In this document: positions 27,454 through 33,869 of the stretch, one piece after another
How positions within the stretch are numbered: position 1 is the stretch's first letter
Layout: each line of letters begins with the position of its first letter
Assembly (NCBI RefSeq): GCF_900109115.1
Contig: NZ_FNYV01000019.1
Coordinates: forward strand, 1,721 to 48,134
From: Micromonospora phaseoli
Lineage (GTDB): Bacteria; Actinomycetota; Actinomycetes; Mycobacteriales; Micromonosporaceae
DNA length: 46,414 bases
Direction: 5' to 3'
Notes under the pieces: model-generated
Database searches by the model: none
Told to the model about the DNA's origin: nothing
The model's input: only the letters and a program-made list of their open reading frames with translations
Translations under genes and position numbers: made by a program

Positions 27454-27573
27454 CCTAGGACGCCTTAGTGGTGGTGTGGGTGCTCACCAGGCGAGGGCAG
27501 GGGCCTGTGCGACGAAGAGGGGATGCTGCGCTACGCTGTAGCGGCTGTTGCGGGGGAAACCGTGCAAGGGCAT

Positions 27574-27647
<74 letters not shown>

Positions 27648-27660
27648 CAGCACGAAAAAA

Positions 27661-27696
27661 GGCCGTCGACCGGGGTGTTTACCCTGGTCGGCGGCC
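27661..27696. terminator. Terminator between tRNA and integrase
   Basis: A 16-bp stem (27661-27676 with 27681-27696, two G-T pairs) with a GTTT loop, flanked by AAAAAA on one side and TTTAATT on the other. It can end the tRNA transcript from the left and the integrase transcript from the right. It lies inside the duplicated block. Confidence 0.9.
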
Positions 27697-27731
27697 TTTA
27701 ATTCGTACTGGAACAGTGGGGATTTGCTGAT

Positions 27732-28937
27732 CTAGACGGCGCGTAGCTGGGGACCACTTGGGGACCGGCGAGCCTTCAAGTGAGCGCTGAGCGCTGTTCC
27801 AGCGTCGGTGATCGACTGCCGGTCGGGGTGTAGGTATCGCTGTGTCGTGGTCAGCGACCCGTGGCCGGCGATCTTCCGTAGGACGTGCACGGGCACTCCG
27901 GCGTCGGCCATCCAGGTGAGGCCGGTGTGCCGTAGGTCGTGCCGGCGTAGGTGTTCGTAGCCCAGCTTTGTCACCACCTCATCCCAATGCGTCGCGTCCC
28001 GCAGTACGGCGGTGCTGATCCGTCCACCACGCGGCCCGGTGAAGAGTCGAGAGTGCGGCTCGGCGACCGAGTCCAGGCGGCGAGCAACGATCGGTCGCAC
28101 CTCTTCGATCAGCGGTACCATCCGGGCGCGTTTTCCCTTGGTGCCCTTGTCGATCAGGCCACCGGGGCCGGGTGTGGTCTGCCTGCGGACGGTCCACATC
28201 CACGTTTCCCGGTCGATGTCCTCGGCGCGGACGCCGGAAACCTCGCCGATCCTGGCCGCTGTGCACGCGGCGAACATCGTCACGTCGCCCCAACCGGAAA
28301 ACCGGTTCGTGGACCGTTCGACCAGGGCGGCGGCAAGCCCTGTCAGCGCTTCCCAATGGGGCAGAGCCAGCGTGCGCGGGTCGTCCAACTCGTCCGCTGC
28401 TCGCTGGTACTCGCGTTGCCACCCGGTAACCTGCGCGGGATTGCGCTGAATGATGCCGTCCCTTACGGCCTGTTGCATAACTCGGACCAGCACGGCAAGG
28501 CTGTTCTTGACCGTCGATCGGCTGCACTCGTCAGTGATCCAACCGTGTACGGCCCGGTCAACCGCGCCGTTGGTAATCATGCGGATCGGGATATGACCGA
28601 GGGTCGGCAGCACCCGCTTACGCCACCCGGCAAGGTATGGATCGAGCGTCTTCCGTTCCAAGCCGCGTAGCGCCAGCGTCATCACGCTCTCGCCGTACTC
28701 GGCTAGTCGCTTTGTCGCGGCGACCGGGTCGACGCCACCTTGCGCCGCGCTGACCATTGCGTCGATCCACGCTTGCGCCTCTTCCGGTGTCGCCACCGAC
28801 GTCGACTTGGATAGTCGGCGCTTGGTCGTCGGGTCGACCCACCGGACCCGCGCCCGGTAGGGACGGTCCCGGCCTGCTCGCACCTCCACATCGGATGCAA
28901 GCGGTACGCCGATCGGTGGTTGCTGTGGTGGGGCCAT
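27732..28937 (-). CDS. int: Tyrosine site-specific integrase of the element
   Basis: A 401-residue recombinase for integration and excision at the tRNA-Pro. The arm-type DNA-binding segment is at ~15-65 (RPYRARVRWVDPTTKRRLSKS), the SAM-like core-binding domain at ~75-170, and the catalytic domain behind it. Catalytic residues are Arg229 (CTAARIGEV), a Lys in KGKRARMVPL around 267, His333 and Arg336 (HDLRHTG), His359 (AGHGS) and Tyr368 (TQRYLHP). The start ATG overlaps the excisionase stop (ATGA at 28937), so the two are coupled. The 3' end of the gene holds GGGGACC repeats that may be integrase arm sites. An identical copy lies at 44637-45842. Confidence 0.94.
   Translation of the reverse strand: MAPPQQPPIGVPLASDVEVRAGRDRPYRARVRWVDPTTKRRLSKSTSVATPEEAQAWIDAMVSAAQGGVDPVAATKRLAEYGESVMTLALRGLERKTLDPYLAGWRKRVLPTLGHIPIRMITNGAVDRAVHGWITDECSRSTVKNSLAVLVRVMQQAVRDGIIQRNPAQVTGWQREYQRAADELDDPRTLALPHWEALTGLAAALVERSTNRFSGWGDVTMFAACTAARIGEVSGVRAEDIDRETWMWTVRRQTTPGPGGLIDKGTKGKRARMVPLIEEVRPIVARRLDSVAEPHSRLFTGPRGGRISTAVLRDATHWDEVVTKLGYEHLRRHDLRHTGLTWMADAGVPVHVLRKIAGHGSLTTTQRYLHPDRQSITDAGTALSAHLKARRSPSGPQLRAV
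27749..27766. promoter_or_regulatory. Candidate integrase arm sites, tRNA side
   Basis: GGGGACCAC-TT-GGGGACC: two direct repeats 11 bases apart inside the last codons of int. The same pair with the same 11-base step occurs at 44397-44416 near the other end of the element. Equal motif and period at both ends suggest arm-type binding sites of the integrase. Confidence 0.45.
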
Positions 28938-29206
28938 CAGGCCGCCTTCGGGTAGACGCGACGGGCGGAAAGCCACTGCTCTACGTCGGCCGTCGCGTAC
29001 TTCACGACCCGGTCGGAGATCTGAATGAACGGCGGTCCCTGCAAGGGCGGGACGGTACGCCACCGCCGAATGGTCGACGGGTCGACGTCGAGCAGGTCGG
29101 CGAGTTCCTCGGTGGACATGAACGGCTTTGACGAGAGACGGATAGCGCCACCCACGTTCGGCGTAGCGGTAGTGCTCGGTGAGGAATCCTGCGTCACGAG
29201 TCGCAC
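28937..29206 (-). CDS. xis: Excisionase-like MerR-type HTH protein
   Basis: An 89-residue protein with a winged HTH of the AlpA/excisionase class at its C-terminal half (FMSTEELADLLDVDPSTIRRW, then PPFIQISDRVVKYATADVEQWL). The start GTG at 29206 has AAAGG eight bases upstream; the frame is open further to 29422, but that part is Pro/His rich without family character. A shorter start at the Met of MSTEELAD is possible. Such proteins direct integrase towards excision. It is coupled to int by ATGA. An identical copy lies at 45842-46111. Confidence 0.87.
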   Translation of the reverse strand: MRLVTQDSSPSTTATPNVGGAIRLSSKPFMSTEELADLLDVDPSTIRRWRTVPPLQGPPFIQISDRVVKYATADVEQWLSARRVYPKAA

Positions 29207-29414
29207 GGTGAGGGCCTTTCGGTCGGCGTGAGTCGCGTGTAGAGGGTCGGTTGGGCTGTGCGGCAGGAGGGCGTTGGGCGGCCTGCTGAGAACGCCGTGA
29301 GCGCAAGATCCGAGCAGGGTTGGTGTATGGCATAGGGCCAAACTGTCTGTGTGGCTCTCAGCGGGCCGTTTTGGTGCCGGTGGCTTGGCTGGTGGCCGGG
29401 AGGGGCCGAGAGGC

Positions 29415-29630
29415 GGTGACACGGTGACAGCTAGGCAGCTGACGGGGTGTTCGTGCTGGTCAGCGCGTCTTTCGGTCTGTCACCGAGTGGTGGTGACAGG
29501 TGGTGACAGCGGTGACAGGCCGGGTCGCTGTCACCGCTGTCACCGCTTGTCACCGGGGGGTGGTGACAGTGGTTCAGGTGCTGTGAGCTGCGGAAACGTG
29601 GCTGACAGGCGTGGTTGTCACCGTGTCACC
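29415..29630. repeat. GGTGACAG repeat field (candidate origin or transfer site)
   Basis: The 8-mer GGTGACAG occurs exactly eight times: plus strand at 29423, 29492, 29502, 29511 and 29562; minus strand from 29477, 29528 and 29537. Four one-mismatch copies start at 29415, 29547, 29615 and 29623. Many are spaced by 9 or 10 bases. They fill the non-coding stretch 29207-29573 between xis and the replication gene and reach into the 3' end of that gene. No gene is seen in the stretch. Repeated 8-mers are known as TraB recognition sites in Streptomyces plasmids and as iterons of origins, so either role is plausible. Confidence 0.75.
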
Positions 29631-31961
29631 GCTTGCGGGGGCGTGGTCGGCGGCGCGGGGGTGGACTTCGTATCCGCCGCTGTCGGTGGTGCGAATCCAG
29701 CCGTGGGCGGTGAGAACGTCGAGAACGGCGGTGACGTCGGCGGCGCGGGGTAGTTGCCGATGGCAGCGGCGGTGCAGCTCGCGGCGGGTGAAGGTGTTCA
29801 TGCCCTTGGCGGTAACAATGGCTAGGACGCGGCGGGCGGTTTCGGTGGTGGCGTCGGCGGTGATGGTGGCGATGGCTGCCCGGTAGTGGGCGGCGAAGAA
29901 GTCGGCGAGCCTCACGGCGTCGGCCATCCGGTCGGCGTCGATCGGGCGTTGCCAGGCGTCGGCGGGGTGGTGGGCGACGTGCAGCAGCCCGGCTAGGCGC
30001 AGCGTCGCGCCGGCTAGCTTGTTGCCCCATTCGCGCATGTCGTGCAGGCTCCCGCCGGGCCGCAGCTCGGCTTCCACCTGCTCGGCGGCGGCGCGGCGGA
30101 CCTTGCCGGCTTCCTCGGTGAGGACGACCACGGCGGGGTCTACCCACTCGGCGAACGTGGCGGCCAGGTCGTGCACGCGTTGCCGGTATCCGGCTGCCAC
30201 CGGTTCGGGCACCGGGGGTGTGTCCACGGGTCGGTAGCCGGCCATCGACGCGGGCAGCGCGAACAGGAACCGAGCCGGGAGGCCACGTCCGGCGAGCCCG
30301 GCGTTACCGCCGAACTGGCGCAGCACCACCGGTTGCGCCATCACGCACACGGTCAGCGCGGGCTTTTCGATGGAGGCACCTTCGCGGGTGATCCGTTCGT
30401 TGCTCATCGGCTGCCCCGCGTGGCCCTTCAGGTACGGGTCGAGGTTCGGGGAAGCGGAGTACCGACCGGCGAGGGTGTCGAAGATGCCGCCTTCATCGCT
30501 GATGATCGCCATGCGTCCGCCGTTGGCGGCCATCAGGTTGATAAGGACTTCGGGTGTGGCGTCGTCCACGATCAGTTTCGGCAGGCCGGGAACGGTGATG
30601 GCCTCGGCGGCGATGGCGGCGGCCACCGCGTCGGCCGTGGCGTCGTCGCGCTTGCCCGGGTCGGTGGCCTTCGCGGCCTGTGCCTTCGCCTGCTCGGCTT
30701 GCCGGTCGGCGATGTCGCGCAGCGCGGCGGCCTCGGCGATGCGGGGCCGGATCGCGTCGGAGAGCGTTGACTGTGCGGCGAACAGGGGCGCGGTCATCGC
30801 CCGGTGCACGGGGCTTTTGCGCTCTCCAGGGCCGGCAATGACGGCGGTGAAGATGTTGACCGGTTCTCGCCAACCGGGCACCGGCTCCACTTCCAGGCGG
30901 CCACCCGCGCAGGCGGACAGCACGGCAACGGCGAGGGTGCCGGCCATGGCCGGATCGGTGGCCGTGAACCGGGCTACGCCGGTCGCCATTTCGCCGAGCC
31001 AGCGAGGAAACACGTCCAGCGGGAACGGCGGCGGCGCAATGGCAGCGCCGGTCAGGGGCACGGGCATGTCCCACAGTGGGCCGGTGCTGGCCGGCGGCAC
31101 CTCGTGGTTTTCCGGATGGTCGGTGACGAGGTGAAGGCGTGAAGCTGGTGGCATGGAGTTCTCCTCGGTGCTGGTGAAGCAGCCGCAACCGCCCCAGTCA
31201 TCGGCGTCGTAGGCGGCCTCAGTGCTGGTGCCGGTGATGCGGTGGCGTAGCTCGGTAAGCGGTAGTGGGCGGACGGTGCCGCCTCGGCGGTCGCGGAGGA
31301 TGGCGACGTTCTTACCGAGGTCGCGGCGCATGTGCTGTTCGGCGGCCTCGTTGGCGGCGTACCGGTCGGGAAAGACCTTCATCAGATGCGCCCATTGCGC
31401 CTGGCCACCACGTACGCACGCGCCGCCGCAGTTGTTGTGCGCGAATCCGAGGCCATAGAGGCGGGGCGGGGTGATGCCGGCTTCGCGGGCGGCGTTGAGC
31501 AGGTCGGCCTTGTCGCTGAATGGCGGCTCACACAGCGGGGCCTTGACCGTCCAGGGAAGGTGACCGGCTTCGATCGCGGGCATGCGGTGCGTCTCGGTCC
31601 AGTCGATGCCCACATACACGGTGGTCGTCTCGGGCTCGGTGTGCTTCTCCAGCCAGCGGCGACACGGCACCTGCTTGAGCAGCTTGGAGCACGGCGCGAT
31701 GCGGGAATTGCCGATGATCCGCTGATCGGCGAACACCTCCCACGGCGTGCGCCCGTCAGCGATGGTCGTCAGCGGCACGCCGATGTCCGCCGCTGCTTCC
31801 TCGGCGAACCGGTACAGGTCCTCATCCTCAATGCGGGTATCGGCGAACAGCAGCGTCAACCCGTTCGTGCCGTGCTCGGCGGCTACCTTCCTGGCCACGG
31901 CCCAACTGGTGATTCCGCCCGAGAACATCACCACATGCCGGTGCCGGACCTGGCCACTCAT
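29574..31961 (-). CDS. Fusion: PP-loop (PAPS-reductase-like) domain plus DUF3987-like replication protein
   Basis: A 795-residue frame without stop. Residues 1-269 form a PAPS-reductase-like adenine nucleotide alpha hydrolase domain as seen in actinophages. It has the PP-loop FSGGITSW at 13-20, LLFADTRIEDED, the DGRTPWEVF segment, IAPCSKLLKQVPCRRWL, GFAHNNCGGACVRGGQAQW and WGGCGCF, with at least six Cys that could hold a metal or Fe-S centre. From residue 270 on it is a DUF3987-like primase/helicase-associated protein with GPGERKS (377-383) as a Walker A-like loop and IISDEGG as a Walker B-like site; a wHTH end (TFTRRELHRRCHR) follows. An internal ATG at 31154 has a strong GAGGAG six bases upstream, so the second part (526 residues) is probably also made alone. 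The start overlaps the prim-pol stop (ATGA). Confidence 0.82.
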   Translation of the reverse strand: MSGQVRHRHVVMFSGGITSWAVARKVAAEHGTNGLTLLFADTRIEDEDLYRFAEEAAADIGVPLTTIADGRTPWEVFADQRIIGNSRIAPCSKLLKQVPCRRWLEKHTEPETTTVYVGIDWTETHRMPAIEAGHLPWTVKAPLCEPPFSDKADLLNAAREAGITPPRLYGLGFAHNNCGGACVRGGQAQWAHLMKVFPDRYAANEAAEQHMRRDLGKNVAILRDRRGGTVRPLPLTELRHRITGTSTEAAYDADDWGGCGCFTSTEENSMPPASRLHLVTDHPENHEVPPASTGPLWDMPVPLTGAAIAPPPFPLDVFPRWLGEMATGVARFTATDPAMAGTLAVAVLSACAGGRLEVEPVPGWREPVNIFTAVIAGPGERKSPVHRAMTAPLFAAQSTLSDAIRPRIAEAAALRDIADRQAEQAKAQAAKATDPGKRDDATADAVAAAIAAEAITVPGLPKLIVDDATPEVLINLMAANGGRMAIISDEGGIFDTLAGRYSASPNLDPYLKGHAGQPMSNERITREGASIEKPALTVCVMAQPVVLRQFGGNAGLAGRGLPARFLFALPASMAGYRPVDTPPVPEPVAAGYRQRVHDLAATFAEWVDPAVVVLTEEAGKVRRAAAEQVEAELRPGGSLHDMREWGNKLAGATLRLAGLLHVAHHPADAWQRPIDADRMADAVRLADFFAAHYRAAIATITADATTETARRVLAIVTAKGMNTFTRRELHRRCHRQLPRAADVTAVLDVLTAHGWIRTTDSGGYEVHPRAADHAPASGDTVTTTPVSHVSAAHST

Positions 31962-32926
31962 GCCGCTACCCGCCGGGGCCGTTTGCTGCCGGCGGCCAGC
32001 CCGGATCGGATGGTGCGCGCCGTTTCGACGCTGCCCAACCCGGCCGATGCTGCGGCTTGTTCCAGCGCTGTCGAGGCGTCTGTCTCGGTGAGCGATCCAC
32101 CGGCGGTGAGCTGTCCGAGGGCCACGGCGGCGATGTAGAGCGCCCGGTTGCGTTCTCCTGCCGGTGCGGTGGTTACCCGGTCGGCTTCCCGGTTGATCGC
32201 GGCTCGCACGTATGCGCCGCTGCGGTCGGTCGGCAGGGACACCACCACCGGGCGTTGCGGCGGGAGCGGTGCTGGTGCCAGCTGGGCGGCCAGCCATGTC
32301 GGCAGCGGGGCGGGGTCGGTGTCGAGGTTGATTCGGTAGGGCCGTCCGGCGACGGTGCTACCGGCGGCGACGACGTAGCCGCCGTGGGCGCGGGTGTCGA
32401 CCATCGGGCCGAGGGTGCCGGCGGTGTTGCGCAGTGCTGGCCCGTCGTCGGGGTGCTGGTAGTAGAGGTGGGTGCCGCCCCGCCCGGTGGTCACGGTGTA
32501 CGTGTGCTCGACGCCCGTGCGGGGTGGGGTGTCAGGGCCGAAACCGTCGTACGGGTCGATGGGGGTGCCGTGGCGTCTGGCGAGGGTGGCGAACACATCC
32601 CAGCCGTCACACGCCCCGGCCCACTCGCCTGCCGGGACGTCGGTGTCGTCCTTCGGGGTGTCGAGGTCGACCACCACGAGCCGGGACGGCCCGCACGCGA
32701 GGCCGATGCCGTAGGGGCGGGCCGACCATGCACGGCGGATGCGGTCGGGATCGGTGGTGGCGCGTGCCTCCCACCCGACGTGGCCGGTGCGGCAGCGTGG
32801 GTCACGGCCGGTGCACTGGTCGGTGGGGTGGTCGGGGAACGCGGGTCGCTTGTCGTCGGGTCGTAGCGGGAAGACGTGCCAGCCGCGTGCGGCGTGGCTA
32901 AGGGCGGCGGTGAGCAGGTCAGACAT
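31958..32926 (-). CDS. Bifunctional primase-polymerase (prim-pol) replication protein
   Basis: A 322-residue protein with an archaeal/eukaryotic-type primase fold in its first ~200 residues. The metal site is DLD at 87-89 (LVVVDLDTP), then GGTHLYY at 150-156 with the catalytic His, and VDTRAHGGYVVAAGS at 176-190. The N-terminus AALSHAARGWHVFPLRP is typical of plasmid and AICE prim-pols. The C-terminal ~110 residues are a helical accessory part. It probably starts replication of the excised element together with the downstream DUF3987 protein. AGGAG stands eight bases before the ATG; the frame is open upstream to 33253 but reads as shadow sequence. Confidence 0.88.
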   Translation of the reverse strand: MSDLLTAALSHAARGWHVFPLRPDDKRPAFPDHPTDQCTGRDPRCRTGHVGWEARATTDPDRIRRAWSARPYGIGLACGPSRLVVVDLDTPKDDTDVPAGEWAGACDGWDVFATLARRHGTPIDPYDGFGPDTPPRTGVEHTYTVTTGRGGTHLYYQHPDDGPALRNTAGTLGPMVDTRAHGGYVVAAGSTVAGRPYRINLDTDPAPLPTWLAAQLAPAPLPPQRPVVVSLPTDRSGAYVRAAINREADRVTTAPAGERNRALYIAAVALGQLTAGGSLTETDASTALEQAAASAGLGSVETARTIRSGLAAGSKRPRRVAA

Positions 32927-32940
32927 GGCGGTGCTCCTGT

Positions 32941-33186
32941 TCAGGCAGGGCGACGCTGAGCGCGGGCGGCGGTGAGGTCGATCAGCGCACCTCCGGTGTG
33001 GGTGTCGGGGGTCGGGCGGTGTCGGCTGGCGGCGTTGACGGTGAGTCGTAGGTAGAGGCGGTAGCGGCCGGCGTCGGTGCCGCCCATCGGCCACCGCTTG
33101 CCCTGCTGAATGACGTGCCCGAGGTCTGTGAGGGCGGCAACGGCGGTGTCCAGTTCGGCGCGGGTGCCGGTAAGCCACGCCTCCAT
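32941..33186 (-). CDS. Small element protein, unknown
   Basis: An 81-residue protein. The first ~60 residues look like a small alpha/beta fold (AELDTAVAALTDLGHVIQQGKRW, then GRYRLYLRLTV); the last ~20 are basic. Its ATG overlaps the stop of the gene before it (ATGA at 33184-33187), and it ends 15 bases before prim-pol, so it belongs to the replication operon. I do not recognise the family beyond its usual place in actinobacterial elements. Confidence 0.65.
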   Translation of the reverse strand: MEAWLTGTRAELDTAVAALTDLGHVIQQGKRWPMGGTDAGRYRLYLRLTVNAASRHRPTPDTHTGGALIDLTAARAQRRPA

Positions 33187-33482
33187 CAGCCGGCCCGCCT
33201 CGGTCGCGGCCGTGCAGTAACCGCAGCGCGGGCCACGGCATTCCGCAGGTCACCGAGCAACCCGACCAACTGACGCCGGGCGGCCAGCTCGGAAGGGGCG
33301 AGCGCGACCCTGACGCGCACCTCGGCGTGTTCGCGGCCGGCGGCGGTCCGCACGCGGACGAGAACGGCGCGGGAGCGGCTGGCGACGTCGACCACGATCT
33401 CTTCCGATCGGTGCTCGCCGAGGTTGCAGCGGTGATCCCGCCCGCACCAGTCGGTGTGACCGTCGCGGCCAGCGCGGTTCAC
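33186..33482 (-). CDS. Small element protein with N-terminal Cys pair, unknown
   Basis: 98 residues from a GTG at 33482 that overlaps the previous stop (GTGA). The N-terminus has WCGRDHRC, a possible zinc site, then a predicted beta hairpin with many charged residues (ASRSRAVLVRVRTAAGREHAEVRVRV) and a final helix (RRQLVGLLGDLRNAVARAAV) with a basic end. The frame is open further upstream, but that part is shadow sequence of the neighbour. Function unknown; its place in the tight four-gene run with prim-pol suggests a replication or transfer accessory role. Confidence 0.6.
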   Translation of the reverse strand: MNRAGRDGHTDWCGRDHRCNLGEHRSEEIVVDVASRSRAVLVRVRTAAGREHAEVRVRVALAPSELAARRQLVGLLGDLRNAVARAAVTARPRPRRAG

Positions 33483-33727
33483 CGGGTGGCCTCGGTGCGG
33501 AGGCGGTGGAAGTAGTTGAAGATGCGCCGTCCGGTGCGGAGCCGGTGGCCCCGGTCGCAACGCCGGCAGGAACGCGGCCGGCGTAGCACGCGGGTGGTGA
33601 TGTGGCCGGTGCCGGCGCAGCGGCGGCAGGTCGTGACGGGCTTGATCCAGCACAGGGCGCCGTAACCAAGCGTGACCAGGATGGGGGGTGTTGCGGTGGC
33701 GATAGCGGCGGTGAGCAGGGGGTCCAC
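33479..33727 (-). CDS. Small membrane-anchored zinc-ribbon-like protein
   Basis: 82 residues. A hydrophobic N-terminal segment (LLTAAIATATPPILVTLGYGALCW) is followed by two CxxC pairs (CRRC and CRRC about 20 residues apart), a zinc-ribbon pattern, and a basic C-terminus. Similar small proteins with DnaJ-type CxxC pairs are frequent in Streptomyces and Micromonospora elements; their role is not known. The GTG start has GGGAGG five bases upstream. It opens the operon that continues into prim-pol. Confidence 0.65.
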   Translation of the reverse strand: MDPLLTAAIATATPPILVTLGYGALCWIKPVTTCRRCAGTGHITTRVLRRPRSCRRCDRGHRLRTGRRIFNYFHRLRTEATR

Positions 33728-33807
33728 AAGTGCCTCCCAGGGCCGTTTTCGGGTGCGAAGGGCCGTGAGCTGCTATCCGCTAGACGGCAGCTCATGATTC
33801 GGATGGG

Positions 33808-33861
33808 GTGCTAGCGGGGGTGCTAGCGCTAGCAGGTCGGGCCGCTAGCGCTAGCACCCCC
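33808..33861. repeat. GCTAGC repeat cluster with 18-bp inverted repeat
   Basis: GCTAGC occurs five times (33810, 33822, 33828, 33844, 33850). The 18-base arms 33816-33833 and 33844-33861 form a perfect inverted repeat with a 10-base spacer, and each arm contains the 12-base self-palindrome GCTAGCGCTAGC. The 8-mer GTGCTAGC occurs twice direct and once inverted. The cluster starts 8 bases after the traB stop. It may act as the traB terminator, as a protein-binding site, or as a transfer locus recognised by TraB. Confidence 0.7.
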
Positions 33862-33869
33862 GCGGCCGG

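Noticed and set aside
27951..28670. 239-codon plus-strand frame opposite the integrase (also at 44856-45575)
   Set aside because: Antisense shadow of int; no recognisable pattern.
29415..29630. CRISPR-like array of short repeats
   Set aside because: Units are only 8 bases, occur on both strands and have irregular short gaps; no cas genes nearby.
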